From Mytilus californianus (Eukaryota; Mollusca; Bivalvia; Mytilida; Mytilidae): DNA of 64,000 nucleotides. Both the position numbers and the translations under genes were made by a program. Numbering within the stretch: the stretch's first letter is position 1; every line of letters begins with the position of its first letter. The notes beneath the pieces are model-generated. The model did not search any database and was not told the DNA's origin. It saw only the letters and a program-made list of their open reading frames with translations. The stretch is taken from contig NW_026262648.1 of the NCBI RefSeq assembly GCF_021869535.1, positions 1 to 64,000 on the forward strand, given 5' to 3'. Shown one piece after another: positions 1-10,603 of this stretch.

Positions 1-244
1 TGGTTCAATCACTAATTCATTCCAACCAAAATATTCTTAATGTTTCTGATGTTTATCTGCCAATTACGCAGCATTTAGCAGTACAAGCCATAATTTCATG
101 GTAGACAAGGATATTGAAATAAGGAGGTATGATATGCCAGTGATAAAATCCATTAAGTACCACAGGACATACTGTTATTCTTTACGGATTTAAACAATGT
201 GCAAACTCATACCATACGCTATAGCAGGGTGAAAAAGAGACCAG

Positions 245-640
245 TGATTGATTGATTGTTGGTTGCTTAACGTCCAATAGCAAATATGTCATGCATTTTC
301 AGGACGAGAACACATTAACAATAAATACAATGGGTAGGTTCTGTGATAGTTGTCCTCCGGGATGAAGGTCGGGAAATGTGGACTGCCATGGGAAAACGAG
401 GAATATTGGATATGGACAAAAATGTTACCTTGTACTAGGTCACCTACGGACCCAACAAAGAGTTGTTGCCAGGGTTCTTAAAGTACATATAGCGTGACTC
501 TTTATCTTCGCGTGACATTTGATTTAACACTCCCATTCTGACTAAAGGTGGCTGCGTATTTATACATCCCGCACAGACAAACGGACACCATATTTCGGCA
601 CGGATTTTACTGCCGGTCGTTAGAAGACTAAAAGTGTTCA
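245..640 (+). repeat. Dispersed repeat family D, copy 1
   Basis: About 395 bp that recur, diverged, at 1940-2335 and 51030-51425, with a short piece near 3668-3760. Shared landmarks in order are a GATTGATTG-rich start, a 'TTAACGTCCA' block, a 'CATGCATTTTCAGGA' block, 'GGTCACCTA', a 'CAAAGAGTT' block, and a tail reading 'AACGGAC' followed by a 'GCGG/CCGGTCG' segment. No open frame is conserved between copies. I recognise it as an abundant mussel interspersed sequence but cannot assign a transposon class. Confidence 0.6.
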
Positions 641-964
641 AACTTATATTCCCGGCCAATTAACCCATGGAGTCCTGGAGACAAGTCAGAAAAAAAGAAA
701 AGAAAACCGATTCCCAGGAGTATACTTAAACATAATAAGAAATCATCAATTAATGAGTCTGGGTATATTGTCATATATCTTCCTGTATAGACAGATACCC
801 ACGATTGATTCTTTATTAAAAAATCGACTAAGAATGAACATTTTAGTTCTTTAGAACAAACACTGTAAATTCATATCTCATTTGTATGAAGTTATTGTCT
901 TTAACATGTTTAATATATAAATAGTCTGAAATAGTCACACACAAGACTGTCATTTAACTAGGGT

Positions 965-1575
965 AACAAACAAACTATAGATGCATGGTTTTTTATTAGT
1001 TGTTATTGGCTTTGAACTAGCTGTGAGAAACTGAAAGTACTCTCCGATCTGTACTTAGTGTCTTTTTGTTGTTGGGACGTACAAGTACCCGGCCACGTCC
1101 ACTCTGTGTTTTTGTTAGATGTATTTCTATTTGTATCCATCTGATGAGTTAAGCTATTTTTAAACTGATTTTTATAGTTCGTTCTTATGTTGTACTGTTA
1201 CAATGTACACCACTGTCCTAGGTTATGGGAGGGTTGGGATCCCGCTAACATGTTTAACCCCGCCACATTCTGTATGTATGTGCCTGTCCCAAGTCAGGAG
1301 CCTGTAATTCAGTGGTTGTCGTTTTTTGCTGTGTTACATATTTGTTTTTCGTTCATTTTCTTGTACATAAATTAGGCCGTTAGTTTTTTCGTTTGAATTG
1401 TTTTACATTTGTCATTTCGGGACCTTTTATATAACTGACTATGTGGTATGGGCTTTGCTCATTGTTGAAGGCCGTACGGTGACCTATAGTTGTTAATTTC
1501 TGTGTCATTTGGTCTATTGTGAAGAGTTGTCTCATTGGCAATCATACCACGTCTTCTTTTTCTTTATATATAACA
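965..1575 (-). repeat. Dispersed repeat family A, copy 1 (reverse orientation)
   Basis: This is the reverse complement of the ~640-bp repeat seen in full at 53595-54242 and 25357-25985. Landmarks are the blocks giving 'CGGCCACGTCCACT' near 1090, 'GTCCCAAGTCAGGAGCCT' near 1287, and 'GTCTCATTGGCAATCATACC' near 1530. A 62-residue open frame at 1187-1375 is a by-product of the repeat and is not a gene. The class is unknown; the element is non-coding and short. Confidence 0.75.
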
Positions 1576-1939
1576 GTAGTCAGGTGTCTGTACAACACTT
1601 CAAGTTCTAAATCGTCCGTAGACTTGGAAAATTGTGAACAAATTAACAGAAACAATGAGAAGAGCTTACATTAACAGCCAATTTTACAATTAAAAAAAAT
1701 TATTATGGATTATCATATAAATAATAACCTTATTTTCCTCAAAATCACAAACGATAACATCATTAGGTTATTGTAGTTTTGCATAAGATCAATATGCTTA
1801 TTTGCTATGAAAAAACTTACATGTAGATCATAACAGACCAACCATATTGACTTTTTTTTCTTTGAAGAGAAGAAATTCACGGGAACTCCCAATACGCCTC
1901 ATATGTATGAAGCTACAGCAAAGAAGTTTAAGAAAGAAC

Positions 1940-2335
1940 TAATATTGATTGCTGTTTGCTTTACGTCCAGTGGCAAATAGTTCATGCATTTTCAGGATGA
2001 GAACAAATTAACAATAACTACAATATTTAAGTTCTGTAACAGGGTCTACTAAACTGAAAGGTGAGAAATCTGGAATGGCAATGCAGATTGAGCTAAATGA
2101 GACAGGGAAAGACATTTAGCATTGCAACAGGTCACCTAAAGACCCCTCAAAGAGTTATCGTAAGGATTCTTAAAGTGGAAAATGTTTGGAACTCTATTTA
2201 CAATAGATATCAGATTTTATGAATTCATTCTGACCGGACGTGGTTGCGAAATTTAACATCCCACACAGCTAAACGGACGCCCCATCTTTGCGAGGGTTAT
2301 ATTTGCGGTCGGAAGAAGAGAATTAAATGATAACC
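1940..2335 (+). repeat. Dispersed repeat family D, copy 2
   Basis: A diverged second copy of the repeat at 245-640, same orientation, 1.7 kb downstream. The block order is the same: 'TTTACGTCCAGTGGCAAA', 'CATGCATTTTCAGGATGAG', 'AGGTCACCTAAAGACCC', 'CAAAGAGTTAT', then 'CTAAACGGACGCC'. Nothing coding is conserved. Confidence 0.6.
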
Positions 2336-2784
2336 AGAAAATATTAATACTTATTTTGAAATTAATACAACAAGGTAAATTCATAAACACATTATTTCAC
2401 TATATAATTCAAAATTTGGTGATTATATTGAACGCATTTATCCCATCGAACTTGAGATAAAGGATACAACAGATACAGTTAAGTTGCCTCATATCTTGAC
2501 TTACAACTAGAAATTGACAATGAGGGTCGGTAGAAAACAAAGTTTTACGACAAAAGAGAGGATTTCAGCTTCCCAATTGTGAACTTTCCATTTCTATGTA
2601 GCAACATTCCAGCAGCGCCTGCATACGGAGTAGATATCTCCCAGTTGATACTATATTCCCGGCCTTGTATTTCCTATCATGATTTCCTTGATAGAGGGTT
2701 GCTGCTCACAAGGAAGCTATGAAACCAAGATTTATAAGTGGTAAAGTTGAAATCATACCTTCGTATGTTTTACGGACGCCATCT

Positions 2785-3160
2785 CGAGTTGGTTGACCAT
2801 TATGGAATATCCTTTTCACAGATCATAACGGATATATTCCTTATGTCGTAACTACAATCCCGTCCCCTTTTCCCGAATGTGACCTACCGAATTAGACTTA
2901 TTACCGGGTTTGTACTAATATAAGCAACACGACGGATGCCACATGTGGAACAGGATCTGCTTGACCTTCCGGAGCACCTGAGATTACCCCCAGTTTTTGG
3001 TGGGGTTCGTGTTGCTCAGTCTTTAGTTTTTTCTATGTTGTGTTTTGTGTACTATTGTTTGTCTGTTGGTCTTTTTCTTTTTTAGCCAGTTTATTTTCGA
3101 CTTATGAGTTTTGATGTCCCTCTGGTATCCTTCGCCTCTCTTTTGGACATAAATCATGAA
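2785..3160 (+). repeat. Dispersed repeat family C, most complete copy
   Basis: Shares long blocks with 4320-4480 (inverted), 17780-17865, 37262-37415 (inverted), 42300-42560 and 45845-46045. Blocks in order: 'GGAATATCCTTTTCACAGAT', 'AACTACAATCCCGTCCC', 'TGTGACCTACCGAATTAGAC', 'GGTGGGGTTCGTGTTGCTC', 'CTTTAGTTTTTTCTATG', 'GTCCCTCTGGTATC'. The right-hand end always finishes soon after 'CCTCTTTT', so this looks like the constant 3' end of a retroelement, but no coding part is attached here. Confidence 0.6.
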
Positions 3161-4319
3161 CTTTCAAGTCCGGTCAAGCTTACTTGCCAAAACATTGATA
3201 ACTTTACACAATGTAAAGTTGGAGGCTATGAATAAGCAATAATTACAAGTCATTGGTTTCAAAAACGAAATTTATATCAAAAGATAAAAAAATTCTGAAA
3301 CAAAACAAGAAGAATTTAGACGCGTAAAACAATATTGTTTCCCTTGTCTGAATAAGAGATATACATGACTTATGTTTAGAGTTCTCTCCCTACCTTGTCC
3401 TATTTATTTGGATTTTTGGTCAAGAACTAAAGTTCAGATTATTCCCATAAACAACCGCATCAGAGGTGACTTTGTCATTGTGTTTGCTTGTACTGTTCAA
3501 CCGATAATAATGGTAACCGATAATCGGTTATTTGTTTGTTTTGGTAGAACAATACACATATTAAGTATAATTTTGTTTTTCTATGAATTTGCTTTTTAAT
3601 TAATATGCAATAAAAGAACCAAAATCACTGCTTTCAGGGTACACGTCCAGCCATTCTTCCATGATTGATAGTTTTGTTTGTTGGCTTAACGTCCAGTTGC
3701 AAATTCATAGTAAATATTTATTAAATGTCCATTCTGCCGGACAATAAATACCATTCGTTTATATTGAGTTTAACATCCTTAGTAAAACGTTCAATAAAGT
3801 ACCAAATATTATCGATTGTGTTGCATCTAATACTAGATATGACAATCTTATGCTCTATATGTTCATTTATTTTGTATTTTCCGGCTTTACATTAGGAATC
3901 ATGTGTAAGGTGGTTGTAGTTTCCGACCTAAACATTGAATTTATTCCGGGATATACAAATGAACAATGCCAATAACACACAAGTTTGAATTTTCACGGTT
4001 ACAATTAGCCTTTTACAGCATTTCCATATTGTGTTTCCGAAGATTTTCAAGGGATATTCTCTTGCATTTTCGATGCTTTCCAAAGTTTTAATTATATACT
4101 CTCGTAAAAAGAACTTTACGTTCAAATTTGGCAAATACTTATCCAAAATGGATGCAAAAATATTTAGACACATAGATACATAAATACTGTAAGCATTTAC
4201 ATGAATTTTACTTACATTATAGTGTTTACATCCTAATTCAATTTCTTGCCTGACAATTAGCTAAATTACTTCTAAGATAGTTTTCCGTGAATGAATGATA
4301 GAACTGGGGCCCCTCGAAT
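3161..4319. other. Unassigned AT-rich stretch
   Basis: No protein homology recognised on either strand. Open frames at 3372-3599 (+) and 3928-4173 (-) have no recognisable motif. A short fragment of repeat family D lies near 3668-3760. Confidence 0.4.
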
Positions 4320-4480
4320 TGTTTCTGCTCGCGTTGCTCATGTTAGTACAAACCGGGTAATAAGTCTAATTCGATAGGTCACATTCGGGGAAAAAGGGAC
4401 GGGATTGTAGTTACGACATTTGGAACATATCTGCTATCAGCTGTGAAAAGGATATTCAATAACGGTCAATAAACTTTTTT
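4320..4480 (-). repeat. Repeat family C, inverted fragment
   Basis: Reverse complement of the left 160 bp of the copy at 2785-3160. It includes the block 'AGGTCACATTCGGGGAAAA' and ends with the 'GTGAAAAGGATATTC' block. The two copies face each other about 1.4 kb apart. Confidence 0.65.
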
Positions 4481-4629
4481 TTGCTATGTTACTTGCGAGA
4501 CTATACAAACGTTGTGCCTTTTACATTGTAAACGAGGTAAGCAGTATGTTGATGCGATTCTGAATGAGAAAAACTTAACATTGACATCAAATTGAATCAA
4601 TAAAAAGATGTAGTCATACACAATCTTGA

Positions 4630-6016
4630 AAAAAAAACCAATATATTGTATGATCTCATGCATTGCTTCCGTCAGTCTAGATCTTGTGAAACACAACTCA
4701 TTTCATTCATTCAAGAGCTAGCAGCAAATAATAACAGCAACACAAAAGCAGAATTAAATATAATGGACTTTGCCAAAGCCTTTGACAAAGGCCCTCATAA
4801 AAGATTGCTCTATAAATTGAACTATTACGGTATCCAAAAAGAAATACTAAACTGGGTCTCTGCCTTCTTAAATAAATAACAGAACACAAACAGTTGTCCT
4901 AGATGGAGAGTTATATGACCTGGCCAGTCACTTCAGGTGTCCCTCAAGGCACAGTTCTGGGCCTTGTATTGTTCTTGGTATACATTAATGACCTACCAGA
5001 ATACTTATCATCCAGTAAGCTCAGACTGTTTGCCGATGACATTATCATCTACAAAACCATCAAATCTCAAAATGAGTGTGATGCACTACAGTTAGATTTA
5101 GATGCAGCTGCTAGGGGGAGCAAGACTGGTTGATGGGTTACCATTCAGACAAATGCACAGTCCTTACAGTCTCACAAAAGAAAAAAAAAAACAGTTCAAA
5201 CATGACTATATCCTCCACAATCACAAAATCGAACTGGCCTCTTTAACTAAATAATTGGGCATTACACTACAAGCAAACTTAAAATGGTCAAAACATGCAG
5301 ACAGCATCATAGCTAATGGCAACAAATATGTTGGCTTCCTAAAATGAAAATTAAAAACATCATGTCAGAACATCGAAACTCAGGCATATCTGGCGCTAGT
5401 ATGACCAAAACTGGAATATTCATGTTCAGTATGGGACCCTCACACAGTGAAACAAACTTCTTAAATCGAGATGGTCCAAAGACGAGCTGCCAGATATGTC
5501 TGTAACAGGTACCATAATATCAGTAGTCCTACAGACATGATAAACTCATTAAACTGGCCCACACTACAAGAAAGAAGACTACACACAAGATTAATAATGT
5601 TCTACAAAATAGTACATCAAATCGTAGCAATCCCATCTGCTATTCTCATACCATTAGTCAGTAGAACCTGCAAAAATCATAATTTCACTTTTAGACACAT
5701 TTCAACCAAAAAAGATAAATATAAATTTTCATTTTTTCCATATACAATAACTCAGTGGAATTTATTGCCAATCCGGAATGTCGCGGTCACTACAGTCGAC
5801 ACTTTTAGAGAACAGCTCACACCAGTTGTTCTCCACAAATTCATTTAATCCATTATAAGCCTATGTACATAGTTTAAAAAACAAATATGCACTTCAAATT
5901 CATTTTCAATTACTTTTTGTGTTCTTGTAAATACACATAGAGGCCACGCTGCGCAAAACAGTAAATAATCTTCAGATCAATGCAGGACTACTGAAAACCT
6001 AAAGAAGAAGAAGAAA
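4630..6016 (+). mobile_element. Non-LTR retrotransposon remnant (Jockey/CR1/L2 type), 5'-truncated
   Basis: Three consecutive frames read the reverse transcriptase of this group. 4646-4879 gives a 'SCETQLISFIQEL' segment and the first catalytic region 'MDFAKAFDKGPHKRLLYKL'. 4903-5133 gives 'VTSGVPQGTVLGLVLFLVY' and the catalytic 'LFADDIIIY'. 5471-5848 gives the C-terminal 'MVQRRAARYVCNRY' region and the 'YKFSFFPYTITQWNLLP' end typical of the group. The part between 5134 and 5470 is recognisable only with frame changes and stops. It ends in an AAG microsatellite (6003-6016), the usual 3' tail. Endonuclease and the 5' part of the RT are missing, so the copy began truncated. It is inactive. Confidence 0.85.
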
Positions 6017-6685
6017 TTAAAATTGCGTTCTGTTAAAAACAGCGACTAGACGTGTTAGCTTAATAATTCTGGATGCATACATAAACAAACTCAATTGTTA
6101 ATATTTTATTTGCGTGTACTTTACGATTTCGATTTGGTAAAGCCACACCCAATGCAATGGCTTAACAATACGGAGAATTAATCTCATTGATCTAGATTTT
6201 ATCAATTTTGTTGATGTGTAGTCGAATGCTAAACCGTCTTGTTTCGCAAAAGTTGTTAATTATTTGTCTGTTCTATAGCCTCTCTTTCAAACGCCTTTCC
6301 CGTGAGTAAAAAAAATAAAAAAATATAACATGTGTATAATTCTAAAGTAAAAAGTAGATTTTTTTTCATAGAAATTGTAATTGTTCCACGCAATCCTACG
6401 AACTTTTTTTTTCTTTGCGCAGTCGTAACACGTTGTTCTGTCCCTTGTTTCATCGAAACTCTGGAAAACAATACAGACTTGGCAGTGCACAACGTCATGA
6501 TTATCTCAGAGTGTAGATGCTAATTTTCGTTATACATATTTAAATTTCGTTGTATTGAAAAAAAAGACAAAAATTGGGCAATCCGAAAACAATGTAAAAT
6601 TGCCTATAAATTTGTATAGTGCCGATTATTCATGTATTGGACGTCTTGTGTTCTTTCATGTGTTTTCTTAGTGAATTTGAAAATA
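6017..6685. other. Unassigned stretch between elements
   Basis: AT-rich. Short opposing open frames at 6256-6498 (-) and 6332-6523 (+) overlap one another and have no recognisable motif. Nothing supported. Confidence 0.35.
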
Positions 6686-7266
6686 TTAAGGTAGATCATA
6701 AGTATATACTTTTTGAGATAGAATTTTCTTATACTTTGCCAAAAGGAAGATTTTACTATGCTTTTTTCAAAAATATAATAAAAAGTATGGGTCACCGTGC
6801 TATTTTCCAAGCTATGAGTCGTTGAAAATTGCCTAAATTTGGTTAGATTGTTCATGAAAAAACACATTTGTGTGCATAACAAAAATTGAAATAAATTGTA
6901 AGAAGATAGGTTTTATAATATGTTTTAAGAAAATAAAAAGAAAAAATGGGGTCACCGAACTTGTTTTCTTGCTACAAGTAAAAATTTAAAATTTCCCTAT
7001 TAGCCCAGTATAAATTTTCACTAAAAGAGTTATCTCCCCTTAAATGGCTTACTTGAAAAAAATGATTCTAAAAACACAAAATTTGATATTTGTTTAATAT
7101 CTTGAATAATACAATAGATTACCAAGTTTTCTTTATATAAACAAACAGTCTAAGCCTTAAAATTGCAAATCTGTCTCCAAATTTGCAGATTTGAGCAAAA
7201 AAGTAGACCGATTTTGTACTGAGATTGTACAATCCAAGATGGCAGTATACCATGAATCTACCTTAA
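6686..7266. mobile_element. Non-autonomous TTAA-flanked element (piggyBac-like MITE)
   Basis: TTAA at 6686-6689 and again at 7263-7266 bracket a 573-bp body. Its ends are inverted copies: the left end reads GGTAGATCATAAGTATA and the right end, reverse-complemented, reads GGTAGATTCATGGTATA. TTAA target duplication with short terminal inverted repeats is the signature of piggyBac and some related superfamilies. There is no transposase frame; the small frames inside (6604-6882 and 6619-6825) overlap on opposite strands. Internally, two sub-blocks with 'GGTCACCG' (6791 and 6953) suggest an old internal duplication. Confidence 0.7.
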
Positions 7267-7581
7267 AAGAGGCAAATTTTGACAAACTTTGCTTGTTTTG
7301 CCTTGAATAAATAAAAATACCACTAAGAACTAGAAACAAATAGTTCAAATCAATGACACAAAACATTAACACGTTATAAATTTGATGCGTTCGAGTCGCT
7401 TTTCATCAGGAACGCCCAAAGCCGAATAAATAATTAATCAAATAATCGCACAAAATGTCCATGCAAAAGTAATACGAAAATGGCAACCGTGAATAATATT
7501 TTGAAAATGAAAACAATTATCAAATTCGTTTATTATTTCACCACTGGATAACAGTTACTATAACTAATCTTTATTTCTGAT

Positions 7582-8030
7582 GGTTACAAGAGCGCAATTA
7601 TTTGTAATGCATTTTCCATAGGACCCCAGTGGTTTTCAAAAATTTATTTTTTGAAGAATAAAAAAACTAGATAAAAATGGGTAGCAGTTCCTGTGACTAT
7701 AGATGTCAGCCTTTTATTACAGCAAAAAAAAAAGTCTATGATCATGCGGCAAAAAGTGCCCTAAAATGCAGTTGTTATGGAAGCTTCCAAATTCCGCACT
7801 AAATTGGAAAGGTTAATTTTGAATAGCTCCTCAGTTAATAAAAAAAATATATCTTCTACACATTGTGAATTATGAATTTAATTTTCACCTATTTTCAAAC
7901 CTAGATGGATAAGCTTTCAAATAAAAAATAATTCCAACCTGCATCATCCAATCAGGAGCCTCAAAGTTTTTTATTCTGATCTTTTAATTTTGCCGGTTGA
8001 ATGTAAACAAATAATTGCGCTCTTGTAACC
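7582..8030. mobile_element. MITE with perfect 23-bp terminal inverted repeats
   Basis: The left terminus begins GGTTACAAGAGCGCAATTA. The right terminus at 8008-8030 is its exact reverse complement over 23 bases. The total is 449 bp and non-coding. I could not settle the target-site duplication: flanks are ...CTGAT on the left and TATAG... on the right. Superfamily unknown. Confidence 0.8.
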
Positions 8031-8734
8031 TATAGAAAGAATAAAATTGACTCGAATCAGGACAAAAATGTATCTGTTAAACACAGAACTTATATTAGGA
8101 AGAAATACCAAGTTTGGAAGAAATTGGTTGAGTTACTTAAGAGAAACTACCATATGAAGGAGCAACCCGTGCCTTGTGGCCACAGAGGAATTTCATCTAC
8201 AGATTTCAAGAATGCTGTCATGAAAATAAAAAAATTACCATTAAATAACATTAAAAGTTCATTTGTTTACTGTTTTTGTTAATAAAATTAACATTTCTCT
8301 TTATGCATGTACAAGTTGAATCAAATGTTCATTCAGGGTGGATTCTACCCTTACTTTTCTTAAAGTTGTCAAAATTAGCCAAATTTTAGACATTTTGTCA
8401 TATATTTTTGAAAATAAAGTGTACTGAAGATGCACTCTGGATCTTTATCATTTATATTTTTATTACTGAAGATAAGAGATACAGGAATAATGGCAATTAA
8501 AATTGGTCGCTTCATAATGGCTATAAAAAAATCCAAAGTTTATCATATGGCCTGTTTAGAGAATTTGTCAAATTCTGAGGGAAGCATGTGCTCAATCTCA
8601 AATGTTTTTAATTACTGAATGAACTTTCCATTCAACTTGTATTGCAAAAAGATAAAATACTGTCCTACTTTACAAGGGTATATAAAAACTTTACAAACAC
8701 TAAAAAATTAAAGTGAAAACTGTACAATTCCAAT
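8031..8734. other. Unassigned stretch upstream of the Mutator-like remnant
   Basis: AT-rich. A 62-residue frame at 8430-8618 has no recognisable feature. It may be the 5' flank of the element that carried the transposase gene. Confidence 0.3.
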
Positions 8735-10513
8735 ATGTCTGGGTACAAAAAAGGAAATATCTTTAAATTTATGGCTGGAAGTATACCTCATAACAAAAAA
8801 AGGACTAAACTATTGCCAGTGAAAAGTGACCATGACACACCTAAATATACAAGACTTACCATGAAAAAGTACAATTTAGTAGTAAATGATCCATACACTG
8901 ATCCAGAGGAGAAAAATTATTTGTTGAAAATATTCTTGATACAGGTGTAAATGTGCAATTTTTTTTGTGTTTTTCCAGGCCTGACTTCAATTCTTATCGT
9001 ACGGTGTGTGTTTACAAGATGGACGAAATGTGGAACAAGGCCTTTAGGGAGCACCAGCAAAAAAGGCCTGACTGTGAGGGTTAACTATCATGCAATTTAG
9101 AGAAAGAGAAGAAAAGAGGATTTTCTTCTCGCCAGACTTTGATTTGTACAAGTTGCAGTTATATATCGGATAAGTATAGCTTATACGAAGAATTAGAAAC
9201 AGGAAAGACAGGCAGAAAACCATCAAAACTAGATACAGCTGTACATGTTGGCCTGAGTCAGACACCAATAGCTTCCTCCAGTATGCGCAAAATCATTCTA
9301 AGTGGTAATATGCAGAAACCAGCAGCATCCAGTCCACAAAGAAGAGCAAATAAAGTGCTTAAAAACATTGTAGATGTGAATAAAATGGACCTGAGAAAGA
9401 GAAAAAAAGAAATTATTGAAATCAATCGCCTCAGAGGGAAGGACGATCCAAACACAATCAGTGTGCAAATAAACGGAATGTATAACAATCCACTGTATTC
9501 CGGTGTTGGACGCACTCCATTTCAGCCTGCAACACAAACTGTCTATACCACAGCTGAAAATATAACAACAGACCATAATATACTAAGCATAAATATAAAA
9601 AATAAGCTTTGTTCAAAACATTCAAGCCTTGAGGTGGATCCTGACTCAGGCCGTTTACATGCACAGTGTACAGATGAATGTAGTGCCAACATTCCAATGG
9701 TCAAAAGTATTGGGGATGAATATACATGGGCCAAAGAGTGTATCCTTGATCTTAAGGAAGACATCATTGAAGTTGAGCACCTGGATACTGATCCTGACAG
9801 CTCTGCATACAGGGCTTCACAAGACTTGTATGAAGAAGGCACAACAAGTACTCAGCCTGAACATTTCCTTGTGAGAATATCCGTCAGCGTACGAAGAATG
9901 ATAAGAACCTGTTACAGATTATGCCAGCAAGAACACAAGTGAAGAGACAAAACTACTGAATTGTTTTTCAGTGGATTTGACAGAAAGGTGTAATGCCGAG
10001 CTGGCTCAGGTAAGGAAAATTTACAGTGGAAACATTCAAAAAATCAAATGTAAAATATCGCATGTCGTTGACGCAATTGTCAACTGTTACACTGGAAATC
10101 ATTCGTCGTGTAAAAAACATTCATTTTTATGTAATGGATTACAAAAAGTATGGCTTAGAGGAAGGTCACTACTACCAAAAACATTCAAAATTGCACACTC
10201 ACAGCAAAAAATAGACTTTATAAGAAAGAGAAAGACAGTCAACCTGCGTCTTGGCCCAAATATACTTGAGAAGACCAGACTTAATATGAACACTAATTTT
10301 GTTGAGGGATTTAACCGTAACCTGAGGCGTTCTTTACCGTCAAATGTTACTTTTAAGAGAAATGTTACCAGTCGTGCTCATTCAGCTGCTCACAGTGTTA
10401 ATTTTGGTCCAGGAGAATCAGTTCTAAAACTCTGTACTGCTCTTCATTTTGAAGTCCCAGTGGGAGGCTCTGCATACAAGGCTCTAAAAGAAATACAAAA
10501 AGTTGACATTTTA
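8735..10513 (+). pseudogene. Mutator-like transposase-domain gene, disrupted
   Basis: Reads as a member of the large bivalve family annotated as Mutator-like transposase-domain proteins. Pieces in order: an N-terminal basic segment (8735-8950); a 'MDEMWNKAFREH' segment near 9018 in another frame; 9139-9942, with a 'CTSCSYISDKYSLYEEL' zinc-ribbon-like CxxC, then 'GRKPSKLDTAVHVGL' and a Cys-rich 'HAQCTDECSANIPM'; and 9971-10513, with 'DLTERCNAELAQVRKIYSG', 'CYTGNHSSCKKHSFLC' and 'NTNFVEGFNR'. The second CxxC of the ribbon is not seen and the middle of the transposase appears deleted. At least two frame changes near 9860-9970 break it. It is followed directly by a 20+ base A run (10517-10538). 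Family assignment is from memory of protein patterns, not a search. Confidence 0.75.
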
Positions 10514-10603
10514 CAGAAAAAAAAAAAAAAAAAAAAAAGCAATACAAGCAATTTAGAAGTGATTAAAGGGCTAAATTGTACAAACTGTATGAAAAACTAA
10601 GTC

